Shown: positions 1 to 9,547 of the stretch, in pieces
How positions within the stretch are numbered: the stretch's first letter is position 1
How the letters are laid out: each line of letters opens with the position of its first letter
Origin: Hyphomicrobiales bacterium
GTDB taxonomy: Bacteria > Pseudomonadota > Alphaproteobacteria > Rhizobiales > Rhizobiaceae
Reading direction: 5' to 3'
NCBI GenBank assembly: GCA_900472605.1
Contig: UCJD01000008.1
Span: 1 to 64,000 of the forward strand
DNA: 64,000 bases
The notes under the pieces: model-generated
What the model was told of the DNA's origin: nothing
What the model saw: only the letters and a program-made list of their open reading frames with translations
The model's database searches: none
Made by a program: the position numbers and the translations under genes

Positions 1-36
1 AGGGGTTGGGGAGGGGATTTATCTGATGGTTTTGGC

Positions 37-810
37 TTACTTCGAAACGTCCTGGCCGAAATACTTGTCGGAGATCGTCTTGTAGGTGCCGTCGGCCTTG
101 ATGTCGGTCAGCGCCTTGTTGATCGCCTCGACCAGTTCCGGCTCGCCCTTGCGAACGATGATGCCGGAATAATCGGCGTTTTCCTGCTGTGCGGCGATCT
201 TTACCGGGGCGTCCGGCTTGTGCTTCTTGAAATCGAGGAAGGACAGGCTGTCGTTGATCGTGGCGTCGGCGCGCTTGGTCAGCACCAGCTGGATCGACTG
301 GTCGAAACCGTCGGTGCCGACGAGCTCGGCGCCGGACTGCTCGGCAAGCTTGCCGAAGTTGCTGGTCAGCGACTGGGCCGACTTCTTGCCCTTGAGGTCG
401 GCGAAGCTCTTGATGCTGTCGTCGCCATCGCGAACGATGAGCACGGCCTTGGAGGCGATGTAGGGCTCGGAGAAGTCATACTTCTGCTTGCGCGCATCCG
501 TGATACCGACCTGGTTGATGACGGTGTCGTAGCGCTTGGCGTCGATGCCGGCGATCAGGCCGTCCCACTTGCCTTCGACGAACTCGGCCTTGACGCCGAG
601 CTTTGCGGCGACTGCTTCGCCGATTTCGACATCGAAGCCGACAAGCTTGCCGCTGGCATCATGGAAGGTGAACGGGGCGTAGGTGCCTTCGGTGCCGATC
701 TTCAGCACGCCTGCCTGCTTGATGGCGGCGAGGTTTTCGCCGGCCAATGCCGGCATCAGGGCGGCGGCCTGGATGAGAGCGGCGGTCGCGAGGGTCTTCA
801 GGAGGTTCAT
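37..810 (-). CDS. Polar amino-acid ABC transporter substrate-binding protein
   Basis: Periplasmic solute receptor (SBP_bac_3 family, 258 aa) that would deliver an amino acid to an ABC permease lying outside this window. The N-terminus MNLLKTLATAALIQAAALMPALA is a classic cleavable signal peptide, followed by the family opening KIGTEGTYAPFTFHDASGKLVGFDVEIGE and the KYDFSEPY segment typical of cystine/arginine-type receptors. I chose the ATG at 810 because the upstream in-frame extension to 903 lacks a signal sequence. Substrate cannot be told from sequence. The gene stands alone here; a DeoR regulator is divergent across a 240-base gap. Confidence 0.9.
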   Translation of the reverse strand: MNLLKTLATAALIQAAALMPALAGENLAAIKQAGVLKIGTEGTYAPFTFHDASGKLVGFDVEIGEAVAAKLGVKAEFVEGKWDGLIAGIDAKRYDTVINQVGITDARKQKYDFSEPYIASKAVLIVRDGDDSIKSFADLKGKKSAQSLTSNFGKLAEQSGAELVGTDGFDQSIQLVLTKRADATINDSLSFLDFKKHKPDAPVKIAAQQENADYSGIIVRKGEPELVEAINKALTDIKADGTYKTISDKYFGQDVSK

Positions 811-1050
811 GTGTCTGTCCAATTCACCAGTGTGTTCGATGGCTGGAAAATCGCAGAAAAGCCGAGGCGCGGATGCGTCAAAAACTGCGAATAAAATCGG
901 CAACTGCGAATATTTTTCTCATTTATCACGGATTTGGTGTTCAGTGTTTCACAATGTGAAGCCATGATTTTTCGGTTGCGGCTTGTTTGCACGTTTTTAT
1001 CGGTTTATGCATGATTCAATCGAGTTAAGATTGGTCAGGCTAAAACCGGC

Positions 1051-1833
1051 ATGAACACGAACGAACTTCTGCTGCAGGAGCGCAAAAGCGTCATTTCGCG
1101 CAAACTACAGATGCATGGGCGCGTGCTTGCAGCCGAGCTTGCGGCGGAATTCGGCGTGTCCGAGGATACGGTGCGGCGCGACCTGCGCGAGATGGCGGCT
1201 GCTGGGCTCTGCGAGCGTGTCTATGGCGGCGCGCTGCCGGTTTCTCCTGCTGGTGGCAGCCTCAATCATCGAGCCGGTATCGCGCGGGACCGGAAGCAGG
1301 CGCTGGCAGCGGCTGCTGTTTCGCAGATCGCCCCCGATATGACCGTGTTCTTCGACGCCGGCAGCACCAACCTTGCGATCGCCATGGCGCTGCCGATGGA
1401 TATGCCGTTGACGGCGGTGACCAATGCGCCGTCGATTGCCGCGGCGCTGATCGACAAGCCGCTCGTCAATGTCATCCTGATCGGTGGCTTGGTCGACCGA
1501 CAGGTCGGTGGTGCGTTGGGCGCCAAGGCGATGCGCGACATGGAGCCGTTGTCGCCGGATCTCTGCATTCTCGGCGCCTGCGGCGTCGATATCGCGGCCG
1601 GCGTCACCGTCTTCGGCTTCGAGGATGCGGAGTTCAAGCGCTTCGTCGCGACCAAGAGCCGGCAGGTGCTCGTCGCCGTGACCTCGGACAAGTTCGGCAC
1701 GGCCGCGCCGCATGGCGTGCTCTCGGTCGCCGACTGCGGCTGCCTCGTAGTCGAGCGCGATGCCGATGCCGGGATGCTGGCGCGCTATCGGGATCTTGGC
1801 TGCAAGACGCTGGTTGCCGGCCAAACCACTTAA
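1051..1833 (+). CDS. DeoR/GlpR family transcriptional regulator
   Basis: DNA-binding regulator of sugar/carbon metabolism genes, 260 aa. Residues about 8-60 form the DeoR-type winged helix (LAAEFGVSEDTVRRDLREM is the recognition region), and residues about 80-240 form the DeoRC sensor domain with DLCILGACGVDIAAGVT, where a phosphosugar normally binds. Length is typical. It precedes an MFS transporter on the same strand by about 60 bases, so the two are probably co-transcribed and the transporter is a likely target. Ligand unknown. Confidence 0.9.
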   Translation: MNTNELLLQERKSVISRKLQMHGRVLAAELAAEFGVSEDTVRRDLREMAAAGLCERVYGGALPVSPAGGSLNHRAGIARDRKQALAAAAVSQIAPDMTVFFDAGSTNLAIAMALPMDMPLTAVTNAPSIAAALIDKPLVNVILIGGLVDRQVGGALGAKAMRDMEPLSPDLCILGACGVDIAAGVTVFGFEDAEFKRFVATKSRQVLVAVTSDKFGTAAPHGVLSVADCGCLVVERDADAGMLARYRDLGCKTLVAGQTT

Positions 1834-1892
1834 ATTTCGTTCAATGACGCGCCGGACGAGGAGTGCCGGCGCCAGTGCATATGGGAAGAGAC

Positions 1893-3086
1893 ATGGATAA
1901 TCACGTCAACACAGCGCTTCCGGCAAGAAGCGGCTACGTCACCAAGAACAGGACGGCGGTGTCGCTACTGTTCCTGATCAACGGCTTCACCGTGGGTTCC
2001 TGGGCGCCGAAGATTCCCGAATTCGCGGAACGGCTGGAGCTCAGCAAATTTCATCTTGGGCTGATGATCCTGGTGCTCGGCATCGGTTCGCTGACGATGA
2101 TGCCGATCGCCGGCGCACAGATCGCGCGGCATGGATCGCGGGTCGTATCGCTGGCGATGGCCGTCTGCCTGCTGCCCGGCCTGCTGGCGCTGACGCTGGC
2201 GCCCAATATCGTGACGGCGGCGATCGCGATCTTCCTGTTCGGCGGGTTCATGGGGGCCATGGATGTTGCCATGAATGCCAATGCGGTTGCTGTCGAGCAA
2301 TCGATGCGGCGGGCGATCATGTCGTCCTGCCACGCCTTCTGGAGCCTGGGAGGCCTGATCGGCGCCGGCCTCGGCGGGCTGCTGATCGCGCATTTCGGCG
2401 TGTTCGCGCATGCCGTCGTCGCCACGGCGCTTGCCGCGATCACGCTCGCAGTTGCCTGGAACATGATCCTTGCCGACCAGCCGCATCCCGATACCAAGAA
2501 AGAGAAGACACGGCTGCCGATGGTGCCGCTGCCATGGCTGCTCGGTCTCGTCGCGCTGTTTTCGATGATGCCGGAGGGTGCGGTTCTCGATTGGGGCGCG
2601 CTCTATCTGCGCGAGGAACTCGGTGCTTCGGTTGCGCTTTCCGGCTTCGGCTTTGCGGCCTTCTCGCTGACGATGGCGGCGATGCGGTTCGCGGGCGATC
2701 TCGTTCGCGACCGCCTTGGCGGCGTGCGGACGCTGAGGATGTGCACCCTGTTTGCCATCGTCGGCATGCTGCTTGCCGGCTTTGCGCCGAATGCGGAGAT
2801 CGCCATCCTCGGCTTTGCCTTCTGCGGCATCGGTATTTCCAACATGGTGCCGATCGCGTTCTCTGCGGCGGGTAACATTCCGCATCTGAAGGCGGGTATC
2901 GGTATCTCGGTCGTCACCACCATGGGCTATTCCGGCATGCTGGTGGCGCCGTCGGCCATCGGCTTCGTGGCGGAGCATGTCGGCTTTTCCGTCGTGTTCA
3001 TTGCCCTGCCGGCGCTTCTGCTTGTCGTGCTGGCGCTCTCCAACCTGGCGCGCTATGCCGATGGCATTTCCGGTGGCGGTCACTGA
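1893..3086 (+). CDS. MFS transporter, YbjJ-like
   Basis: Twelve-helix major facilitator of about 397 aa. NRTAVSLLFLINGFTVGSWAPKIPEFAERL at the N-terminus and the glycine-rich MDVAMNANAVAVE helix resemble the YbjJ/fucose-permease-like branch. Starts at GTG 1863, ATG 1881 and ATG 1893 are all in frame; I prefer 1893, which has GGAAG just upstream, but this is uncertain. Substrate is unknown; co-orientation behind a DeoR regulator suggests a sugar or sugar derivative, as inference only. Confidence 0.85.
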   Translation: MDNHVNTALPARSGYVTKNRTAVSLLFLINGFTVGSWAPKIPEFAERLELSKFHLGLMILVLGIGSLTMMPIAGAQIARHGSRVVSLAMAVCLLPGLLALTLAPNIVTAAIAIFLFGGFMGAMDVAMNANAVAVEQSMRRAIMSSCHAFWSLGGLIGAGLGGLLIAHFGVFAHAVVATALAAITLAVAWNMILADQPHPDTKKEKTRLPMVPLPWLLGLVALFSMMPEGAVLDWGALYLREELGASVALSGFGFAAFSLTMAAMRFAGDLVRDRLGGVRTLRMCTLFAIVGMLLAGFAPNAEIAILGFAFCGIGISNMVPIAFSAAGNIPHLKAGIGISVVTTMGYSGMLVAPSAIGFVAEHVGFSVVFIALPALLLVVLALSNLARYADGISGGGH

Positions 3087-3183
3087 CAAACGTCAAACAA
3101 AGTGATGGATGGCGCGGGTTGACAAGCGGGCGGTCATGATCCACCTGAAAGACACGAAATTTAAGGGTTCAAGAGCTCTATCC

Positions 3184-4437
3184 ATGTCTTCAGCTACGGA
3201 TTTTGATCCGAAACCGCGCCGCGCATCCGTCGCCGTCGATGTCGGCGGCGTCATCGTCGGCGGCGGCGCGCCCGTCGTCGTCCAGTCGATGACCAACACC
3301 GACACGGCCGATATCGACGCTACGGTCGCCCAGGTGGCCGCTCTGTTCAAGGCCGGCTCCGAGCTCGTTCGCATCACCGTCGATCGCGACGAGAGTGCTG
3401 CCGCCGTGCCGCGCATCCGAGACCGGTTGCTGCGCCTCGGCATGGACGTGCCTTTGGTCGGCGACTTCCACTATATCGGCCACAAGCTGCTTGCCGATCA
3501 TCCCGATTGCGCCGAGGCGTTGGCGAAGTACCGCATCAATCCCGGTAACGTCGGCTTCAAGGACAAGAAGGACAAGCAGTTCGGCGACATCATCGAGATG
3601 GCAATCCGCTACGACAAGCCCGTGCGTATCGGCGTCAACTGGGGCTCGCTCGACCAGGAACTGCTCACTGCCCTAATGGACCAGAACTCGGCTGTCGGTT
3701 CGCCGCTTTCGGCGCGCCAGGTGACGCGCGAGGCGATCGTGCAGTCGGCGCTGATCTCGGCCAATCTCGCCGAAGAGATCGGCCTGCCGCGCAACCGCAT
3801 CATTCTGTCGGCCAAGGTCAGCCAGGTTCAGGACCTGATCGCCGTCTATTCGATGCTGTCTGAGCGCTCCGACCACGCGCTGCATCTCGGGCTCACCGAA
3901 GCCGGCATGGGCTCGAAGGGCATCGTCGCCTCGTCGGCGGCCATGGGCTACGTGCTGCAGCACGGGATAGGCGATACGATCCGCGTGTCGCTGACGCCGG
4001 AGCCGAATGGCGACCGTACGCGCGAAGTGCAGGTGGCGCAGGAAATCCTGCAGGTTATGGGTTTCCGCCAGTTCATTCCCGTGGTCGCCGCTTGTCCCGG
4101 TTGCGGGCGCACGACCTCGACGGTATTTCAGGAGCTGGCGCAGAACATTCAGAACGACCTGCGCAAGAACATGCCCGTGTGGCGCGACAAGTATCCGGGT
4201 GTCGAGGCGCTCAACGTCGCGGTCATGGGCTGCATCGTCAACGGTCCGGGTGAAAGCAAGCATGCCGATATCGGCATTTCGCTGCCGGGAACGGGCGAAA
4301 GCCCGTCGGCGCCCGTCTATATCGACGGGCAGAAGGCGATGACGCTGCGCGGCCCGAACATCGCCGGTGATTTCGAGGCGCTGGTCGCTGATTATATCGA
4401 AAAGCGTTTCGGCCAGAACAGGACGGCGGCGGAGTAA
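3184..4437 (+). CDS. ispG: 4-hydroxy-3-methylbut-2-enyl diphosphate synthase, flavodoxin-type
   Basis: Penultimate enzyme of the MEP isoprenoid pathway; reduces MEcPP to HMBPP using a [4Fe-4S] cluster in the cytosol. The protein is 417 aa. The N-terminal TIM barrel begins [22 protein letters not shown], and the C-terminal domain carries the cluster ligands C304-x-x-C307 (ACPGCG) and C350 ([10 protein letters not shown], with E357), matching the known three-Cys-plus-Glu set. The start at 3184 removes a 25-residue non-conserved extension. ispA, the next isoprenoid gene, lies about 0.8 kb away on the other strand. Confidence 0.97.
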   Translation: MSSATDFDPKPRRASVAVDVGGVIVGGGAPVVVQSMTNTDTADIDATVAQVAALFKAGSELVRITVDRDESAAAVPRIRDRLLRLGMDVPLVGDFHYIGHKLLADHPDCAEALAKYRINPGNVGFKDKKDKQFGDIIEMAIRYDKPVRIGVNWGSLDQELLTALMDQNSAVGSPLSARQVTREAIVQSALISANLAEEIGLPRNRIILSAKVSQVQDLIAVYSMLSERSDHALHLGLTEAGMGSKGIVASSAAMGYVLQHGIGDTIRVSLTPEPNGDRTREVQVAQEILQVMGFRQFIPVVAACPGCGRTTSTVFQELAQNIQNDLRKNMPVWRDKYPGVEALNVAVMGCIVNGPGESKHADIGISLPGTGESPSAPVYIDGQKAMTLRGPNIAGDFEALVADYIEKRFGQNRTAAE

Positions 4438-4460
4438 TCCGCGCCGTCGCTTTCTTATCC
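4422..4460 (+). terminator. Probable ispG terminator
   Basis: GACGGCGGCGGA (4422-4433) pairs with TCCGCGCCGTC (4438-4448) with a one-base bulge and a four-base loop that holds the ispG stop codon, followed by GCTTTCTTATCC. The U-tract is imperfect. Confidence 0.45.
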
Positions 4461-4465
4461 AAAAA

Positions 4466-5104
4466 TCAGATGCGGCTGGTGAGCAGCTTCAGCCCTGCGA
4501 AGCAGTAGAAGGCCGCCATGGCGCCTTCGATCCAGCGGCGTAGGCTGGCGTAAATCTTCAGCGCCTGCGGTGTCGAGAACAGTACCGCGTATCCCATGAA
4601 TACGATAAAGCCCGTCGTCAGGCAGATGCCGACGATGAGCCCGGCAACCGATGCCGGCGCGCCCTGCGGCATGCCGAGCGCGATGATCGCCAGCCAGGCG
4701 AAGATCGCCTTCGGGTTGGTGACGTGGATTCCGTAGCCGCGCAGAAGCAGGGCGCGCGTCGACATGTTCTTCGGCGTGGTGGCCTGCTGGATATCGGGGG
4801 TGGCCCGCACGGCCTTGAAGGCCTTGTACGCGAGATAAAGCAGGTAAAGGCCGCCGAAAATCTTCAGGATTTCGAGCGCGATCGCATATGTGTGCAGGAT
4901 GGTGGCAAGACCGAGGGCAGCCGCGCATGCCCAGGTGAAGGAGCCCGCGAAAATGCCGAGCGAGATCGTCATGCCGGCCTTGCGGCCATGCATCATCGAC
5001 GTTGAGACGATCGCCATGATGGCCGGGCCGGGGCTGATGACCGCGACGATATAGGCGATGTAGGCAGGCAAGATCTGCGGAAGGTAGCTGAGGGTCTCGT
5101 GCAT
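4466..5104 (-). CDS. LysE/RhtB family amino-acid exporter
   Basis: Inner-membrane exporter of 212 aa with about six hydrophobic helices. The first helix contains IAYIVAVISPGPAIMAIVSTS, the signature of the LysE/RhtB family (homoserine, threonine, lysine or arginine efflux). ATG 5104 was chosen because the extension to 5131 is short and unconserved. It converges with ispG. Substrate is not predictable. Confidence 0.9.
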   Translation of the reverse strand: MHETLSYLPQILPAYIAYIVAVISPGPAIMAIVSTSMMHGRKAGMTISLGIFAGSFTWACAAALGLATILHTYAIALEILKIFGGLYLLYLAYKAFKAVRATPDIQQATTPKNMSTRALLLRGYGIHVTNPKAIFAWLAIIALGMPQGAPASVAGLIVGICLTTGFIVFMGYAVLFSTPQALKIYASLRRWIEGAMAAFYCFAGLKLLTSRI

Positions 5105-5238
5105 GACGCTTGTTCCCGGTCGGTCGCGCAAGGGCGCGACAATTCCAGTCGTTTTAGGCGCGGCTTATGCTACTCGGCAAGGGATCGCGACGCGAGCGGG
5201 CGCCGGAATCTTGTCTCGGTGACGCTTTTTCAGCGATT

Positions 5239-5258
5239 GCTGAGGCGGGAGCCTCAGC
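5239..5258 (-). terminator. Hairpin at the end of ispA
   Basis: A perfect 8-bp stem (GCTGAGGC / GCCTCAGC, loop GGGA) overlaps the ispA stop codon. There is no clear U-tract on the minus strand, so terminator function is uncertain. Confidence 0.35.
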
Positions 5259-6165
5259 TCTTGCGCTCGGCGATGAAACGGGCCGCTTCAGCGAGAACCG
5301 CGGCGCGCGCGCCATAGGGCTTCAGCAGCGCGTCGGCTTCCTTGATATGAGCCGAGAGCGTGGCCTCGGCCCAGCCCATGCCGTATAGGCCCACCAGCGT
5401 GCCCTTGCCGCGTCCTGCATCCTTGCCGGTTGCCTTGCCCATGGTGGCGCTGTCGGCCGTCAGGTCGAGGATGTCGTCGGCAAGCTGGAAGGCGAGGCCG
5501 ATCCGTTCGCCGAAGCGGCGCAATGTCGCGCGGTCCTCAGCCGGGCTGCCGGCAACGATGGCGCCCGCCTCACAGGCGAAGCGGATGAGCGCGCCCGTTT
5601 TCATTGCCTGCAGCATGACGATGCCGTGTTCGTCCGGCGCGTGCCTTTCGGCGGCGAGATCGAGCGCCTGTCCGCCGGCCATGCCGCCGAGGCCGGAGGC
5701 CCGCGAAAGCGCCAGGATCAGCGCGACCTTGCTCGCCTCGTCGATGCCTGGGGTCGAGGCGATGATGTCGAAGGCGTAGGTCAGCAGACTATCGCCGGCG
5801 AGAATGGCGGTGGCTTCGTCATAGGCGATGTGAACGGTGGGTTTGCCGCGGCGCAGGTCGTCGTCGTCCATGGCGGGCAGATCGTCGTGGACGAGCGAGT
5901 AACAGTGAACGCATTCGAGCGCCGCGCCGATCCGCAAGGCGGCGTCGCGATTGCCGCCAAGCATCATTGCCGTCTCGACGACAAGGAACGGGCGGAGCCG
6001 CTTGCCGCCGTTCAACACGGCGTAGTGCATGGCGGAGCGCAGGTTTTCCGGGCGGGCGATCTCGTCGTCCAGAACCGGTTGCGAGAGCAGCGCGTCGAGC
6101 ACGCCTTCGATCTCACGGGCGTTGGCTGCGAGCCGGCTTTCGAATGTCTTCAGATGCGCGTTCAT
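5254..6165 (-). CDS. ispA: Polyprenyl (farnesyl/geranylgeranyl) diphosphate synthase
   Basis: Cytosolic chain-elongating prenyltransferase condensing IPP with allylic diphosphates, feeding ubiquinone, undecaprenol and carotenoid/hopanoid routes. The 303-aa protein has GGKRLRP at 53-59, the first Asp-rich motif [10 protein letters not shown] (D94, D95, D100, D101) and the second motif DDILD (D230, D231, D234). The extended first motif with two residues between the Asp pairs is typical of bacterial FPP synthases. Exact chain length is inferred, not proven. Confidence 0.93.
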   Translation of the reverse strand: MNAHLKTFESRLAANAREIEGVLDALLSQPVLDDEIARPENLRSAMHYAVLNGGKRLRPFLVVETAMMLGGNRDAALRIGAALECVHCYSLVHDDLPAMDDDDLRRGKPTVHIAYDEATAILAGDSLLTYAFDIIASTPGIDEASKVALILALSRASGLGGMAGGQALDLAAERHAPDEHGIVMLQAMKTGALIRFACEAGAIVAGSPAEDRATLRRFGERIGLAFQLADDILDLTADSATMGKATGKDAGRGKGTLVGLYGMGWAEATLSAHIKEADALLKPYGARAAVLAEAARFIAERKS

Positions 6166-6336
6166 GCGGCGTTGTTTGGCACGGGCAAGCTTGGGCTTGC
6201 AACGGAATTGTCGATGGAGCCGCCAAGATTTCCTTTGTGTCTGGCAATGGCCGTTTTCAGACGGTATGGAGGAGGGGGGAACCAGACTGGGTCAGGGGAA
6301 TTGGACATAGCGCCGGAGAGAGACGACAGCATTGCC

Positions 6337-7047
6337 ATGCCGATCCACCGGCGTGCCATTCTTTGGCTGAAAGGTCGTTCGTTGATGATGCGTATCGTTC
6401 TGGCGATCGCCGTGCTGCTTGCTCTGCCCTATGTGCTGATCTTCCTTTACGTCCTTCCTTTCATCCATCCGGTCTCGACGTTGATGCTGCGCGATCTGGC
6501 GCTGCTGCGCGGCTATGACCGGCAATGGGTGTCGATCGACCAGATCTCGCCGGTTCTGGTGCAGTCGGTGATGATGTCCGAAGACGGGCAATTCTGTTTC
6601 CATGGCGGCGTCGACTGGGGCGAAATGCGGATGCTGGTCACCGACACGCTGCGCGGTGAAGCGACGCGCGGCGGCAGCACCATTCCGATGCAGACGGCGA
6701 AGAACCTGTTCCTGTGGAACAGCCGCTCCTTCGTGCGCAAGGCGATGGAACTGCCGCTGGCGGTGACCGCCGATTTTGTGTGGTCGAAGCGGCGGCTAAT
6801 GGAGATCTATCTCAACATCGCCGAGTGGGGTCCGGGCATCTACGGCATCGAGGCGGCAGCGCGCCATCATTTCAAGGTGCCGGCGTCGAAGCTGACCAGC
6901 CGGCAAGCCGCCCTTCTCGCAGTCTCCTTGCCCAATCCTATCGATCGCAATGCCGGCAAGCCTGGACGTGGCCTGCGCCGGCTCGCCGCCGTCATCGAGC
7001 GGCGCGCGCGGGGTTCGGGCGATTACGTCAGATGCATTTATGACTGA
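6337..7047 (+). CDS. mtgA: Monofunctional peptidoglycan glycosyltransferase
   Basis: Polymerises lipid II into glycan strands on the periplasmic side of the inner membrane (GT51). The 236-aa protein has one N-terminal transmembrane anchor ([20 protein letters not shown]), the catalytic motif [11 protein letters not shown] and the conserved [16 protein letters not shown] and [19 protein letters not shown] blocks. ATG 6337 is used; an in-frame TTG at 6301 would add [12 protein letters not shown] and cannot be excluded. It is divergent from ispA. Confidence 0.93.
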   Translation: MPIHRRAILWLKGRSLMMRIVLAIAVLLALPYVLIFLYVLPFIHPVSTLMLRDLALLRGYDRQWVSIDQISPVLVQSVMMSEDGQFCFHGGVDWGEMRMLVTDTLRGEATRGGSTIPMQTAKNLFLWNSRSFVRKAMELPLAVTADFVWSKRRLMEIYLNIAEWGPGIYGIEAAARHHFKVPASKLTSRQAALLAVSLPNPIDRNAGKPGRGLRRLAAVIERRARGSGDYVRCIYD

Positions 7048-7132
7048 CATCAGAAGATGTCGTTGGTGACGTCAGACGTCATCTGGCATCGATGATCGTA
7101 ACCATGAATGATCGATGCATAAGGAGAGATCG

Positions 7133-7780
7133 TTGGACAGGCTGACACTCTATATCGGCAACAAGAATTATTCCTCGTGGTCGTTTCGCCCATGGATCGC
7201 GATGAAAGCAGCCGGAATTCCGTTCGAGGAGGTTCTGGTTCCCTTCGACAACGCGGCAGGCAATCCTCGCTTCCGGGCATTTTCGCCGACCGGCCAGGTT
7301 CCCGTGCTGCAACATGGCGCCACTCGCGTCTGGCAGTCGCTCGCCATCATCGAATATGTCGCCGAGCTTTATCCAGAAGCCGGCCTGTGGCCTAAGGCGC
7401 GCGACAAGCGGGCCGTAGCGCGCGCGGTGTCGATGGAGATGCTGTCGGGCTTCCGAGCGCTTCGCAACGCCTGCCCGATGAACATCCGCCGCCCGAAGGG
7501 CCGGATTGCGTTGGCTGATGGCGTCATGGCCGATGTCGCGCGCATCGAGACGATCTGGCGGGATTTGCGCGCCCATTCCGGTGGGCCGTTCCTGTTCGGC
7601 GGCTTCTCGGGTGCTGACGCGATGTTTGCTCCCGTCGTCAATCGCTTCGAGATTTATGACCTCGTGACATCGGGCGATACATTGAGCTATATGAGCGCGA
7701 TGAAGGCGCTGCCGGCTTGGCAGGTCTGGGAAGAGGCGGCGCGCGCCGAGCCCTGGATCGTCGAGGAAGACGAGGTCTGA
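7133..7780 (+). CDS. Glutathione S-transferase family protein
   Basis: Cytosolic GST of 215 aa. The N-terminal thioredoxin-like domain reads LTLYIGNKNYSSWSFRPWIAMKAAGIPFEE, with the Ser region that activates glutathione, and TGQVPVLQHG holds the cis-Pro. The helical C-terminal domain follows from about residue 85. I place the start at TTG 7133 because AAGGAGAG (7120-7127) sits five bases ahead of it; the in-frame ATG at 7115 lies upstream of that ribosome binding site. Substrate is unknown. Confidence 0.88.
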   Translation: MDRLTLYIGNKNYSSWSFRPWIAMKAAGIPFEEVLVPFDNAAGNPRFRAFSPTGQVPVLQHGATRVWQSLAIIEYVAELYPEAGLWPKARDKRAVARAVSMEMLSGFRALRNACPMNIRRPKGRIALADGVMADVARIETIWRDLRAHSGGPFLFGGFSGADAMFAPVVNRFEIYDLVTSGDTLSYMSAMKALPAWQVWEEAARAEPWIVEEDEV

Positions 7781-7936
7781 TCGGAGATTCACTTGAATCT
7801 CAAAAAATAAAGCTGGGGACTGGTCAAGCCCCTCCAAGGCATGTATAAGCGCGCAAAATTTCCGAAATCGCGACACGTCGTTTCGGCCGCCAGTCTGGCC
7901 GTTGGATGTGTTCGCCCGTGAAGTGGAGTAATTAAA

Positions 7937-8122
7937 ATGGCTGTACCGAAGAGAAAAACAAGCCCGTCCAAGCGCGGTATGCGCCGCTCTGCTGACGCGC
8001 TGAAGGCACCGACCTACGTTGAAGACAAGAACTCCGGCGAACTGCGCCGTCCGCACCATATCGATCTGAAGACCGGTATGTACCGCGGCCGTCAGGTTCT
8101 GACGCCGAAGGAAAGCGCATAA
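7937..8122 (+). CDS. rpmF: 50S ribosomal protein L32
   Basis: Small ribosomal protein of 61 aa, recognised by [18 protein letters not shown] and [10 protein letters not shown]. It lacks the zinc-finger Cys residues of C+ paralogues, as is normal in alphaproteobacteria. A 150-base leader separates it from the GST gene, and a strong terminator follows, so it is probably monocistronic. Confidence 0.98.
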
Positions 8123-8133
8123 TTTCTGATGCG

Positions 8134-8182
8134 TTCCGTCTAGACGGAATTCGCAAGGCCGGCTTCATGCCGGCCTTTTGCG
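8134..8182 (+). terminator. rpmF terminator with adjacent palindrome
   Basis: AAGGCCGGC (8155-8163) and GCCGGCCTT (8169-8177) form a 9-bp stem with loop TTCAT followed by TTGCGTTTT, an intrinsic terminator. Just upstream a perfect 16-bp palindrome TTCCGTCTAGACGGAA (8134-8149) begins 11 bases after the rpmF stop codon. Confidence 0.85.
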
Positions 8183-8267
8183 TTTTGGCAATAATATATC
8201 GCATGATCACTTGAAGTGACGCGGTGATTTACGGCACTATTCTTTCACCGAGGGAGAATACCGCCAC

Positions 8268-8675
8268 ATGTTCACTGCAATTCCGCTGATGGTCGTGCCT
8301 TTCATTCTCTATAATCTTGCGATGGTTGGGTTTATGGGCAGCGGCGGACTTCCCGCGCTTCACAATGACCTCATCGTACTGTCGATGATTTCAGGTGCGA
8401 TCTGGAGCATGTCGCTCGGCGACCTGTTCATCGTTGTCGCGCTCGTCGTTTTGTTCTTCGAGATATTGCGCGCAACGCGCAACGCACGCGGCAGCCTGGC
8501 CAACCACATGCTGTCCATGCTTGTGTTCATCGCGTTTCTGGTGGAGTTCCTGCTTGTTCCCGATGCGGCGACGCAGGTGTTCTTCATTCTCTTGACGATC
8601 GCGCTGATCGATGTCGTCGGCGGCTTCGCGGTGTCGATCCGCAGCGCCGGGCGGGATGTCTCGATAGGGCTGTGA
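8268..8675 (+). CDS. Small integral membrane protein, unknown function
   Basis: Hypothetical protein of 135 aa with four hydrophobic segments (about residues 3-25, 45-65, 80-100 and 105-128). I do not recognise a named family with certainty. GGGAG lies 12 bases before the ATG. It is flanked by rpmF and the convergent phaR, which gives no functional hint. Confidence 0.75.
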   Translation: MFTAIPLMVVPFILYNLAMVGFMGSGGLPALHNDLIVLSMISGAIWSMSLGDLFIVVALVVLFFEILRATRNARGSLANHMLSMLVFIAFLVEFLLVPDAATQVFFILLTIALIDVVGGFAVSIRSAGRDVSIGL

Positions 8676-8732
8676 GTCTCGGCATCTCCCCAAGCCTCGG
8701 CCCGAGGAGATGCGAAGCGATCGGCTTTGGTA

Positions 8733-9311
8733 TCAGAGGCTGTCGAGCTTGCTCTGAAGCGCGCGCAGCTGTTCCTTGAGTTCGTCGATGTCCTTGGCTT
8801 CGGCCTTGCGGCTTTCCTTGGCAGCTGTTGCCGGCGCCTTGAAGGGTGAGAACATCTGCATGGCCTGCTGGAACATCTCGGTGTTGCGGCGGACCTGATC
8901 CTCGACCATCTGCATCGGCAGCGCCAGATTTTTCGTCAGCGGCGTCTCACCGAAGGCGCGCGTCACCTGCTCGCGCATCTGCGCCTGCTGTTCGGTAAAG
9001 GCGCGCATGGAGTGTTCCAGGAAGCTCGGAACCACCATCTGCATCTGGTCGCCATAGTAGGTGATCAACTGGCGTAGGAAGGAAATGGGCAGCAGCGTGT
9101 TGCCGGTCTTCGATTCCTGCTCGAAGATGATCTGCGTCAACACGGAATGCGTGATATCGTCGCCGCTCTTGGCGTCCTGTACGGTAAAGTCCTCCCCCTT
9201 TTTCACCATCTCCGCCAGGTCTTCCAGCGTCACGTAGGTGCTGGTGCCTGTGTTGTACAGTCGGCGATTGGCGTATTTCTTGATCGCTACCTGGCCCTCA
9301 TTCTTCGCCAT
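8733..9311 (-). CDS. phaR: Polyhydroxyalkanoate synthesis repressor
   Basis: DNA-binding sensor of PHB granules that represses phasin and related genes (AniA in Sinorhizobium). The 192-aa protein begins with the PHB/PHA accumulation regulator DNA-binding domain, IKKYANRRLYNTGTSTYVTL, followed by LPISFLRQLITYYGDQMQ. The C-terminal third is charged and helical (SRKAEAKDIDELKEQLRALQSKLDSL), probably a coiled coil. It is divergent from phaA across 236 bases, the usual rhizobial arrangement. Confidence 0.96.
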   Translation of the reverse strand: MAKNEGQVAIKKYANRRLYNTGTSTYVTLEDLAEMVKKGEDFTVQDAKSGDDITHSVLTQIIFEQESKTGNTLLPISFLRQLITYYGDQMQMVVPSFLEHSMRAFTEQQAQMREQVTRAFGETPLTKNLALPMQMVEDQVRRNTEMFQQAMQMFSPFKAPATAAKESRKAEAKDIDELKEQLRALQSKLDSL

Positions 9312-9547
9312 ATGAATCTCCCAAAGCCCGTCTTATTGTCATTGAAATTCCTCCACTTGGGAGTGTAGACGCAAAATCGGGCCGGTGACAATCTCTTTGT
9401 GCGATGCGGCAAGCCCCTTTTGGCGCAAGATAATTCACGCAGCGTAAGTTCTTTCGAAAATTCGCATGTGCTGTCTTGCCGTTTGACTTGGCGGTGAAGC
9501 TTTGTCAGTTTCAACCTATATGTGGTGGAGCTAACGAGGAGGCCTTC

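Noticed and set aside
5626..6336. Long N-terminal extension of mtgA
   Set aside because: It lies antisense to ispA; the real protein begins near 6301-6337.
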